Of a stretch of DNA of 64,000 nt, positions 8,505 to 17,068 are shown piece by piece. The stretch comes from DAOUJW01 sp034421015. Lineage in GTDB: Bacteria > Chloroflexota > Dehalococcoidia > Lucifugimonadales > UBA2985. The stretch lies in NCBI GenBank assembly GCA_034421015.1, contig DAOUKT010000022.1:62001-126000 (forward strand). Direction: 5' to 3'. Below the pieces are notes generated by a model. That model was given only the letters and a program-made list of their open reading frames with translations. It had not been told where the DNA came from and made no database searches. The first letter of the stretch is position 1. Every line of letters begins with the position of its first letter. The position numbers were made by a program, and so were the translations under genes.

Positions 8505-9671
8505 CTACGCGTCCGAGTCCCCGTGTTTCGGTTCCAGGGCCCCGTCCCGCATGAAGACGTTCCTCGCCGGGAAGGAGATCTCGATGCCCTCCTCCTCGTA
8601 TCGGCTATACAGGGCCTTGATGAAGTTGTGCTTGATGAGCCAGGAGTCCACGTAGTTGTCGGAGCGCAGGACCACCCAGAAGTTGATGTTTGAGTCGCCA
8701 AGCTCCGTATACCAGATGGATGCGTCGTACTCCTTCACGGCCCCTGGGGTGTCGGCCAGCACCTGTCGGCCCACTTCCACGGTCACCCGCTCAACGTGCT
8801 CCAGGTCGCTGAAGTAGCTCACGCCCACCTGCAGGTATACGGACATCTCCTCGAAGGGGTGGTTGTAGTTGGTGGTTACGTTGTCTGCTAGCTTGGAGTT
8901 GGGAATGATGACGGTGTTGTCCGACAGCAGACGAATGCGCGTGGTTCTCCATCCAATGGCGTCAATTCTGCCAATCATGCCGCTTTCCAGCTCCACGTAG
9001 TCGCCGACCCGGATGGAGCCGTCGGTCATGACGCTCAGGCCGGCGAAGAAGCTCGCGAGGGTGCCCTGGAGGGCCAGGCCCACCGCTACGCCAACGACGC
9101 CGAGGCCCGCCACCAGGGGAGCTATGGATACGCCAAGCTGGTCCAGGACTATCAGGAGGCCCATCGCAAGAGTCACTACGCGCGCCACCTGGGTTGCCAT
9201 TGGCGCTATGGACTCCATTACAACCTGCTGTCCCGTTTCTACGCCAAGCCGCCCAAGGCCCCATTTGATGGCGTCGCCCTGCACTCTCAGAACTGCGAAC
9301 ATGACCACGAATATGCTGACGATGGCGTACGTGTTGGTTATCAGCGACTGGTAGTCGCTGAGGGTGGGCTGCCACCTGAGCCCTACGTGAAGCCCTGCAA
9401 GGATGATCTGCAGCGACAGCGGCCCGTCGATGTCGTCAATGAGATGGGCGCGGATACTGTCCGGGTCCTTCCGCCGGAGGTTGCCCTTGATCATTCGGGA
9501 TATGACCCGCACCACGAATGAGACCACGAAGGCGGTCGCGACGGCCGAACCCAGAAATACCAGGTCCCCCGCGGTTACGTCTCCGATGACAACTCTATCC
9601 ACTGGCGAAACTCCTGATGTGCCAAGGTCTGTCGCTTGAGCAATGTTAGCCGTCCGCCTTCCGTCGGTCAA
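8505..9671 (-). CDS. MscS-family mechanosensitive channel
   Basis: A 388-aa small-conductance mechanosensitive channel that releases solutes on hypo-osmotic shock. Three transmembrane segments are visible (about 35-60, 100-120 and 155-180). The pore helix is glycine/alanine-rich (LVAGLGVVGVAVGLALQGTL). The beta-domain signature follows, with GDYVELESGMIGRIDAIGWR and the VIIPNSKL strand characteristic of MscS, then an alpha/beta C-terminal domain ending near FPARNVFMRDG. It is monocistronic. Downstream lies a truncated MITE and upstream a repeat-rich gap. Confidence 0.92.
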   Translation of the reverse strand: MTDGRRTANIAQATDLGTSGVSPVDRVVIGDVTAGDLVFLGSAVATAFVVSFVVRVISRMIKGNLRRKDPDSIRAHLIDDIDGPLSLQIILAGLHVGLRWQPTLSDYQSLITNTYAIVSIFVVMFAVLRVQGDAIKWGLGRLGVETGQQVVMESIAPMATQVARVVTLAMGLLIVLDQLGVSIAPLVAGLGVVGVAVGLALQGTLASFFAGLSVMTDGSIRVGDYVELESGMIGRIDAIGWRTTRIRLLSDNTVIIPNSKLADNVTTNYNHPFEEMSVYLQVGVSYFSDLEHVERVTVEVGRQVLADTPGAVKEYDASIWYTELGDSNINFWVVLRSDNYVDSWLIKHNFIKALYSRYEEEGIEISFPARNVFMRDGALEPKHGDSDA

Positions 9672-9746
9672 CAGCGATCAGGGGAGAAGCGGGGCGTTTC
9701 GATTGCAAAGGAGTCACCCGTCATTCCTGCCCACATCCATATCAGC

Positions 9747-9853
9747 GTCATTCTGAGCACAGCGAAGAATCCAAGGCGGTCTATTGGAAGCGTCATAGCT
9801 TTGTGAGTAGAGGCTTTGGATTCTTCACTTCGCTCCGCTCCGTTCAGAATGAC
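9747..9853. repeat. Long inverted repeat in the 9672-10037 gap
   Basis: The arms GTCATTCTGAGC..GCGAAGAATCCAA and TTGGATTCTTC..GTTCAGAATGAC face each other across about 30 bp and would fold into an imperfect long hairpin. It belongs to the widespread GTCATTCTGA-type intergenic palindromes. Apart from this repeat and an upstream partial CGTCATTCCTGC half-palindrome at about 9719-9730, I see no gene in the 9672-10037 gap. Confidence 0.6.
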
Positions 9854-10037
9854 AGTTGGGGCGCTTCTCTTAGCGCAATGTCGAAGTTAGGCAAAGATTC
9901 TTGAAAACTGGGAAGACGGGGAGGATAGATGCAGGCGTTGGGCTATAATGCCGTCAGGACAACCATAGACCGCATTTCGGGAGAAGACCACGAGACCAAC
10001 ACCTCTGCAGGCTGCCTTCGCGGCGCTCCTTGCCGCA

Positions 10038-10691
10038 ATGGCGCTCCTGACATACATCGCGCTGGCGGTGGACTACTTCAGCTGGGAGCTGGAGCTCAGC
10101 CTTTGGCTCCAGGGCTTCGACCTTGGCCCGGCCGACTTCCTGCGAGACTGGCTGTTCTGGATTGGCGTCAGGGGAGTGGCGGGCGCGACGATGCTGGCGG
10201 TGTGCCTTGCGCTGTGGCTACGACGCTGGAGGCTGGAGGCCATTTTCGTGGGGCTTGTTTTCATACCGGACGGGCTGAACATTCTCATCAAGGAGCTGAT
10301 TGCACGGCCACGCCCGACGCCGGACCTGGTAGACGTGGCCGTGGGCTGGGGCGGGATCCAGGGATCGGGCTTTCCCAGCGGCCACGCGCTTCACGTTATC
10401 CTGTTCTACGGCTTCCTGCTGTACCTGGCGCGGCTCTACGTTCCTAACCCGGCGCTGTTCAGGACGGCCCTTGTCGTGGGAGTCGCGCACATCCTGGCCA
10501 CGGGCCCGTGGCTCATCTACGACGGCCGACACTGGGCGATTGACGTGCTGGGCGGCTATTCATACGGGGCGTTCTACCTGCTGGCGCTGATGGCTGGCTA
10601 CAGCAAGACGCTGGGGCGCATCAGGGATGGCGGGAGTCCGCGGTTCGCGGGGCTGCTGCATCCGAAGTTGAGGAACGGGGGAGGTAGTTGA
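10038..10691 (+). CDS. PAP2-family membrane phosphatase
   Basis: This multi-pass membrane protein belongs to the type-2 phosphatidic acid phosphatase superfamily, whose members dephosphorylate lipid phosphates or undecaprenyl pyrophosphate. Visible motifs are the KX6RP motif (KELIARPRP), FPSGHAL, and an HX3D pair (HWAID) near the third site. The Arg expected six residues before that last His is replaced, so activity or substrate may be atypical. The start is uncertain: the frame is open and hydrophobic back to about 9969 with no ATG, GTG or TTG, so a rare CTG at 10005, or loss of the original start, is possible. The ATG at 10038 cuts into the first membrane helix. Confidence 0.8.
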   Translation: MALLTYIALAVDYFSWELELSLWLQGFDLGPADFLRDWLFWIGVRGVAGATMLAVCLALWLRRWRLEAIFVGLVFIPDGLNILIKELIARPRPTPDLVDVAVGWGGIQGSGFPSGHALHVILFYGFLLYLARLYVPNPALFRTALVVGVAHILATGPWLIYDGRHWAIDVLGGYSYGAFYLLALMAGYSKTLGRIRDGGSPRFAGLLHPKLRNGGGS

Positions 10692-10713
10692 AGGGTGGTC
10701 GGCGTCCCGTTGA

Positions 10714-11205
10714 CTAGAACGCCGCGCGCTCCGAGCCGCCGTCGCCGGCGGCGCGCTTGCGGTGGTTCCTGATGCCCTCTTCCAGGGCCGCCCAGGACAG
10801 CATTGCGCACTTGATGCGGATTGGGAAATTCTTGACCCCGGCCAGGGCCTCTACCTCGCCAAGCTCGTCAAGCTCCTCGGCGGACGGGTCCTTGCCCTGC
10901 ATCATGTCTCGAAAGAGAAAATAGATGGCCTCCGCTTCGTCCAGGTCCTTGCCCTTGATGACCTCCGTCAGCATGGAGGCCGACGCCTGGCTGATGGAGC
11001 ACCCAACTCCCCGGAAGCTGACGCTGTCGACAAGGCCGTCCTCCAGCTTCATCTTGAGGTACACCTCGTCGCCGCAGAAGGGGTTGATGCCCTCCGTCTC
11101 TATGTCGACGTCCTCAAGCTCCTTCTGGTTCCTGGGGCTGCGATAGTGGTCGAGGATGATCTCGCGGTAGAGATCGTCCATGTCGGAGAAGTCGAAGCTC
11201 TGCAT
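10714..11205 (-). CDS. sufU: SufU, zinc-dependent sulfur acceptor/Fe-S assembly protein
   Basis: SufU accepts persulfide sulfur from SufS and passes it to the SufBCD scaffold. The 163-aa protein has the expected ligands C44 and D46 (NPFCGDEV), C69 (GVGCSISQASASM) and C133 (IKCAMLSW), with the insertion typical of SufU relative to IscU. It is the last gene of the suf operon and starts 3 bp after the sufS stop. The C-terminal tail (HRKRAAGDGGSERAAF) is low-complexity. Confidence 0.94.
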   Translation of the reverse strand: MQSFDFSDMDDLYREIILDHYRSPRNQKELEDVDIETEGINPFCGDEVYLKMKLEDGLVDSVSFRGVGCSISQASASMLTEVIKGKDLDEAEAIYFLFRDMMQGKDPSAEELDELGEVEALAGVKNFPIRIKCAMLSWAALEEGIRNHRKRAAGDGGSERAAF

Positions 11206-11208
11206 AGC

Positions 11209-12462
11209 CTAGGTCCTGGTTGGGGTCCTGGAGAAGAAGCGCAGGGTCTCCTTGACGGCCTTCACCAGCATGTCCACCTCTTCCTCGGTGTTGTAGACGT
11301 AGAAGCTGGCCCTGGCGGTTGCGGGCACGGACAGCTTGCCCATGAGGGGCATGGCGCAGTGGTGCCCGGTCCTGATGGCGATGCCCTGCTGGTCAAGCAT
11401 GGTGCCGATGTCGTGGGGGTGGACGTAGTCGCAGTGGAAGGAGACGATGCCGCCCCTCTGGGACATGTCCATGGGGCCGAAGACCTTCACGTCCTCAATC
11501 TCCTGGAAGGCGTTGAGGGCGTAGTCGGTGATTGCGATCTCGTGCTCGCGTACGTTGTCCATACCCAGCGCGTTCAGGTAGTCGATGGCCGCGCCCATTG
11601 CGATGGTGTCTGCAATGTTTGGCGTGCCCGCCTCGAAGCGCAGGGGAAGGTCGTTCCACGTCGCCCTGTCGTCCCACACCTGCCGCACCATCTCGCCACC
11701 TCTCAGGAAGGGTTCCATGTCCTGGATGACCTCCTCCTTGACGTACAGCACGCCGATGCCGGTGGGCCCCAGCATCTTGTGGCCGGAGTAGGCCATGAAG
11801 TCGCAGTCCAGGTCATTCACGTCCACCTTGAGGTGAGGCACGCTCTGGGCGCCGTCTATCAACACCCTGGCCCCGACCCTGTGAGCCGCCTCGGTCAACT
11901 CCTTGACGGGGTTGATAGTGCCCAGGACGTTGGACATGTGGTTCAGGGTGAGCAGCTTGGTCCGGCTGGTCAGCAGGCTGTCCAGGTTGGAGAGGTCGAT
12001 GGTCTGCTCAGGTGTCAGAGGCATGAACCGCAGCGTCGCGCCCTGATCCTGGGCCACCTTCTGCCAGGGGACCAGGTTGCTGTGGTGCTCCATCTCCGAG
12101 ATGAGAATCTCGTCACCGGGGCCGATGTTGCTCCGCGCCCATGTCTGCGCGACCAGGTTGATTCCCTCCGTGGTGTTCCTGACAAGCACCACGCCCGTTG
12201 TGGACGGGCTCCCGATGAACTCGGCGCACTTCTGGCGGGCCTCCTCGTACTTCTCAGTGGCCTCCATGCTCAGGGCGTGGACGCCCCTGTGGATGTTGGA
12301 GTTGTACCGCTCGTAATACTCAACCAGCGCCTGGATCACCTGCGCCGGCTTCTGGGACGTGGCGGCGTTGTCCAGGTAGACCAGGGGTTTGCCGTAGACC
12401 TCGCGTGAGAGAATGGGGAAGTCCTTGCGAATTGCTGCTGTGTCTAGCATGGGCGTCATCAC
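11209..12462 (-). CDS. sufS: Cysteine desulfurase SufS
   Basis: SufS is a PLP-dependent group II cysteine desulfurase that supplies persulfide sulfur for Fe-S assembly. The 417-aa protein has the PLP-binding Lys at K229 (AYSGHKMLGPTG), the aspartate of LIDGAQSVPH, and the active-site Cys C369 in RTGHHCAMPLM, with the short loop of group II enzymes. It is followed immediately by sufU. A 292-bp gap with two repeat elements separates it from sufD upstream, so it may be expressed at a different level or from its own promoter. Confidence 0.96.
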   Translation of the reverse strand: MMTPMLDTAAIRKDFPILSREVYGKPLVYLDNAATSQKPAQVIQALVEYYERYNSNIHRGVHALSMEATEKYEEARQKCAEFIGSPSTTGVVLVRNTTEGINLVAQTWARSNIGPGDEILISEMEHHSNLVPWQKVAQDQGATLRFMPLTPEQTIDLSNLDSLLTSRTKLLTLNHMSNVLGTINPVKELTEAAHRVGARVLIDGAQSVPHLKVDVNDLDCDFMAYSGHKMLGPTGIGVLYVKEEVIQDMEPFLRGGEMVRQVWDDRATWNDLPLRFEAGTPNIADTIAMGAAIDYLNALGMDNVREHEIAITDYALNAFQEIEDVKVFGPMDMSQRGGIVSFHCDYVHPHDIGTMLDQQGIAIRTGHHCAMPLMGKLSVPATARASFYVYNTEEEVDMLVKAVKETLRFFSRTPTRT

Positions 12463-12479
12463 CGTTTAAGCGCCTTCTC

Positions 12480-12505
12480 CGTCATTCCTGCGGAAGCAGG
12501 AATCT
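12480..12505. repeat. 26-bp palindromic repeat singlet (REP-like)
   Basis: This copy differs at one of 26 positions from the terminal repeat of the GIY-YIG element at 40165-40522 (palindrome core TTCCTGCGGAAGCAGGAA). Similarity continues for a further four bases into the flank (AAAG). It lies between sufD and sufS. Confidence 0.75.
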
Positions 12506-12554
12506 AAAGCCTTGCGGAGGCCGTATGGGGTCGATTGAAGCGTGAGAGCTTCGG

Positions 12555-12651
12555 CCCCGCTCATCCTGAGCTTGTCGAAGGAAATGAGCGGGAGTCTCAT
12601 GTCTGTTGTATGCCCGCTCAAATGGTTCGACGGGCTCACCATTAGCGGGCA
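12555..12651. repeat. Two-hairpin core of the MITE family, no terminal repeats
   Basis: Both internal hairpins are present (CCCGCTCATCCTGAG..AATGAGCGGG and GCCCGCTCAAATGG..TAGCGGGC), but the GGTATTCTCT-type terminal repeats are not recognisable. It sits in the sufD-sufS gap and could form RNA stem-loops that dampen or stabilise the operon transcript. Confidence 0.65.
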
Positions 12652-12754
12652 AGCGGCGGCTGATCCTGAGTCATCTAGTTTCATGGTTATGGCAAGAGTA
12701 TAGAGCTACTTGGCTGGTTATGTAAAAGCCTCCTTGCAGAGATGCGACGTGCGC

Positions 12755-14092
12755 CTACTCTCCCAGCCACTCGCGCAGGGTGTCCTGCACCAGCGCGTCC
12801 ATCTGCGAACGGAAGACGTCGTTGCCGATCTTTTCGATGATCTCGGCAAGAAAGGCCCTGGTCAGAAGGCCCCTTGCGGTCTTCTCGTCGATGCCGCGGC
12901 TCCTGAGATAGAAGAGGGCGTTGGGGTCCATCTGCCCGCAGGCGGCGCCGTGGCCGCACTTCACGTCGTCGCAGTAAATCCAGAACGCAGGCTTGGTGTC
13001 GGCCTCCGCCTGGTCCGAGAGTATCAGGTTCTTGTCCACCTGGTTGGCGTTGACCTTCACCGCGCCCTCACGCACGATGATGCTGCCGTGAAACACCGAG
13101 CGCGACCTGCCGTCCAGGATGCCCTTGTACAGCTCGCGGCTGGTGGTGTATGGCTTCGCGTGGTCGATGATGACCTGGTTGTCCACGTGCTGGGAGCCGT
13201 TCACCATGTAGAAGCCGTCCAGTGTGCAGGAGCAGTCGCTGTCCAGGGTGAGCAGGTTCAGGTTGTTACGGGTGAGCCTGCCGCCCATGTCAATGTTGAC
13301 GGAGGCAAAGGAGCCGTTGCGGTCCAGGGCCACGTCCGTCGTGGTAACGTGGTACGCCTGGTGGCTCTGCCTCTGCACCTTGTAGTAGTCGATTTTAGCG
13401 CCGGGGCCGACCAGCACCTCTGTGACGGCGTTGGAGAAATACTGGCCGTCCGAGATGCCCTTGTACGACTCGATAACCGTCGCCTTGCTGTCCTCGCCTG
13501 CGATGATGAGGACTCGCGGGTGTGCGACCGTCTCCTGGCTCTCCGCCGAGAACAGGAACAGCAGGCGGATGGGGTCATCCACCCGGACGCCCCTGGGGAC
13601 GTGCACGAAAGCGCCCTCATGGACGAAGGCGGTGTTGAGCGCGGCGAAGGCGTTGGCCTGGTAGTCCGCGTAGCGGCCCAGGTGCTGCTGCACCAGGTCC
13701 GGGTTGGATTGCATTGCTTCGGACAGGTTGCCCGCAGTCATTCCTTCGGGAAGGGAGGCCAGGGTGGACAGCCCGCTGTCGTACCTCCCGTTGACGAAGA
13801 CTAGCTGGGGCCAGTCCGGCGCTCCAAAGGACGCCTGCTCAACGTCGGTGGTTGTCACACTTGGGACGGAGGACGGGGCCTGCACGGGGACCCTGGCAAC
13901 GGGCCCTATGTCGGTGTACTTCCACTCCTCGTTGCCGCGGCGGGCGGTTGGGAACCCCAGATCGCGGAACCTGGAGATGGCGGCCTTTCGCAGATCGCGG
14001 ACCCAGGACGGATCGCGGGATGCGCCGTTGGACTCAAAGGACTCCGAGGCGGCCAGGTACGCCTCTTCCTGGGTTGCCAGTCGCTGGGTCAT
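12755..14092 (-). CDS. sufD: Fe-S cluster assembly protein SufD
   Basis: SufD pairs with SufB and SufC to form the SUF scaffold on which Fe-S clusters are built. From the chosen ATG the protein is 445 aa, normal for the family, with the right-handed beta-helix region and the C-terminal signature CDDVKCGHGAACGQMDPNALFYLRSRGI (conserved Cys and His). The start at 14092 lies 4 bp after the sufC stop; the longer open frame to 14164 would overlap sufC and add a low-quality leader. Next downstream is a repeat-filled gap and then sufS. Confidence 0.93.
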   Translation of the reverse strand: MTQRLATQEEAYLAASESFESNGASRDPSWVRDLRKAAISRFRDLGFPTARRGNEEWKYTDIGPVARVPVQAPSSVPSVTTTDVEQASFGAPDWPQLVFVNGRYDSGLSTLASLPEGMTAGNLSEAMQSNPDLVQQHLGRYADYQANAFAALNTAFVHEGAFVHVPRGVRVDDPIRLLFLFSAESQETVAHPRVLIIAGEDSKATVIESYKGISDGQYFSNAVTEVLVGPGAKIDYYKVQRQSHQAYHVTTTDVALDRNGSFASVNIDMGGRLTRNNLNLLTLDSDCSCTLDGFYMVNGSQHVDNQVIIDHAKPYTTSRELYKGILDGRSRSVFHGSIIVREGAVKVNANQVDKNLILSDQAEADTKPAFWIYCDDVKCGHGAACGQMDPNALFYLRSRGIDEKTARGLLTRAFLAEIIEKIGNDVFRSQMDALVQDTLREWLGE

Positions 14093-14096
14093 GGCG

Positions 14097-14864
14097 TTAG
14101 CCGGAGGGCCGGAGGGCCTCTGCGGCCTTCTCCAGCTGGTCGTAGCCCTGGGACTCAACCTCAAGGGCCAGCTCTTTGCCGCCGGACTTCACAATGCGTC
14201 CGTTGATGAGAACGTGGACCCTGTCGGGCACGACGTAGTTGAGGATTCGCTGGTAGTGAGTGACCAGGATGAGGGCGTTGTCCTGGCTCCGCAGCTGGTT
14301 GATGCCGCCGGCGACTATTCGCAGGGCGTCCACGTCCAAGCCGGAGTCTGGCTCGTCAAGGATGGACAGCTTGGGCTCGAAGACGGCCATCTGTAGCACC
14401 TCGTTGCGCTTCTTCTCGCCGCCGGAGAAACCTTCGTTTACGGAGCGCTTGGTGAGGTTGCGGTCCATTTCCACCACGTCAACCTTGGAGTTGAGCATCC
14501 TGTCGAACTTCAGGACGTCCATCTCCTCAAGCCCCTTGCTCTTCTGGATGGCGTTGTATCCGGCGCGCATGAAGTGGTCCAGGCGCACGCCGGGCACCTC
14601 AATGGGGTGCTGGAAGCAGAGGAAAATGCCGGCCCTGGCTCTGTCCTCGGGGGGCATCCCCAGCAGGTCCGTGTCCTCGAAGGTGGCCTCGCCGGAGGTT
14701 ACGGCGTAGGACGGGTGGCCGGCCAGCACGTTGGCAAGTGTGCTCTTGCCGGACCCGTTGGGCCCCATGATGGCGTGCACCTCGCCCGGCTTTACGCTCA
14801 GGTTCACGCCCTTCAGTATCTCGACGTCTCCAATGGAGGCGCGCAGGTCTCGTATCTCAAGCAT
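14097..14864 (-). CDS. sufC: SUF system ATPase SufC
   Basis: SufC is the ABC-type ATPase subunit of the SufBCD complex. The 255-aa protein has Walker A GPNGSGKST (34-42), the Q-loop region LCFQHPIEVPG, the signature motif FSGGEKKRNE and Walker B LSILDEPDSGLD, all in the expected order. It lies 33 bp downstream of sufB and 4 bp upstream of sufD, within one transcription unit. Confidence 0.96.
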   Translation of the reverse strand: MLEIRDLRASIGDVEILKGVNLSVKPGEVHAIMGPNGSGKSTLANVLAGHPSYAVTSGEATFEDTDLLGMPPEDRARAGIFLCFQHPIEVPGVRLDHFMRAGYNAIQKSKGLEEMDVLKFDRMLNSKVDVVEMDRNLTKRSVNEGFSGGEKKRNEVLQMAVFEPKLSILDEPDSGLDVDALRIVAGGINQLRSQDNALILVTHYQRILNYVVPDRVHVLINGRIVKSGGKELALEVESQGYDQLEKAAEALRPSG

Positions 14865-14897
14865 CGATCATCCCCTATTCAGTTATCCGATACTCAT

Positions 14898-16355
<1,458 letters not shown>

Positions 16356-16435
16356 AGGCCTGTCTCCTTGCTCTCCCGGAATATGTCTCGGTTACGACGA
16401 CTCAGGCGGTCGCTCGTGGCCGTCGTCCATTGTTA

Positions 16436-16456
16436 ATTATAGCACAAAGATTGTTG
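16436..16456 (-). promoter_or_regulatory. suf operon -10 box and SufR-like palindrome
   Basis: On the minus strand TATAAT (16441-16436) is preceded within the spacer by CAAC-AATCTT-TGTG (16456-16443). SufR, the Fe-S-sensing repressor of suf operons in some phyla, binds CAAC-N6-GTTG; here one half is exact and the other differs at two positions. No good -35 hexamer is seen and no sufR gene is adjacent, so this is suggestive only. Confidence 0.35.
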
Positions 16457-16526
16457 ACCGACTAAGTAGACAATTCCAATTCAAGTTAGCATTCTGCATT
16501 CCGCGCGTCAAGGGGAGTGGAGCGAT

Positions 16527-16731
16527 AGTATTCTCGACAGGCGTTGGTTATGGCTGCGCGACACCGCTCATACTGAGCATGTCGAAGTAAATGAGCGGTG
16601 TCAGCCATGTCCACAGTCTTCCCGCTCAAATGGTTCGACTGGCTCACCCCCCCCCCGTATCAAGTACGGGGAGCGGGAAGGGACTTGCGCTCCAACCGAC
16701 GTTGGCGTTACCAACACGTATAGAGAGTACC
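16527..16731. mobile_element. MITE-like element with perfect 8-bp target duplication
   Basis: A 205-bp element with no coding capacity. The ends (AGTATTCTCGACAGGCGTTGG and, inverted, GGTACTCTCTATACGTGTTGG) form imperfect terminal inverted repeats. It is flanked by identical 8-mers GGAGCGAT at 16519-16526 and 16732-16739, a hallmark of transposition. Inside are the two family hairpins; the second carries an extra C-tract and CCCCGTATCAAGTACGGGG stem. The 16356-16837 gap otherwise contains the suf promoter region. Confidence 0.8.
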
Positions 16732-16837
16732 GGAGCGATGGGCCTTTGACGCCGACGCGCACAGGGGCGGCACAATGGCCGCCCCTGCTCGCAACCGACC
16801 GGCTTCCGGTCACCCCCCGGCTTGCTCCCGCCGTTGG

Positions 16838-17038
16838 CTATCCGGCGATGTCCACCAGCACGTCTATCACCTGGTTGGCCGCCGAAGCCTTGGTCAGGCT
16901 TTTGCCCACGACCGTGGCCCTGCTCTCCCCGTTGATGGCGTGGATGTGTGTGGGCTGCTCGCTGGTTGTCACCTCTGTCGCGGGAGGCGTTGAACTCCCG
17001 CCTCCATTGCCATTGCCGTTTTCGTTATCAGCGCTCAT
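16838..17038 (-). CDS. Small hydrophilic protein downstream of the protease-collagen gene
   Basis: This 66-aa protein has an Asn/Gly-rich N-terminus (NENGNGNGGGSS), a Thr/Pro linker and a C-terminal segment HIHAINGESRATVVGKSLTKASAANQVIDVLVDIAG. GAGGAGG lies 6 nt before the ATG, strong support for coding. It follows the protease-collagen gene by 30 bp, so the two are probably co-transcribed. No family is recognised; the lack of signal peptide and membrane segments suggests a cytosolic or assembly-partner role. Confidence 0.65.
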   Translation of the reverse strand: MSADNENGNGNGGGSSTPPATEVTTSEQPTHIHAINGESRATVVGKSLTKASAANQVIDVLVDIAG

Positions 17039-17068
17039 TGTTCGCCTCCTCTATTTTTCTTGTCCTGT

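Noticed and set aside
10762..12408. A 548-codon plus-strand open frame
   Set aside because: It is antisense to sufU and sufS, whose motifs are unmistakable. Its His/Val/Gly-rich composition is a GC-bias artefact.
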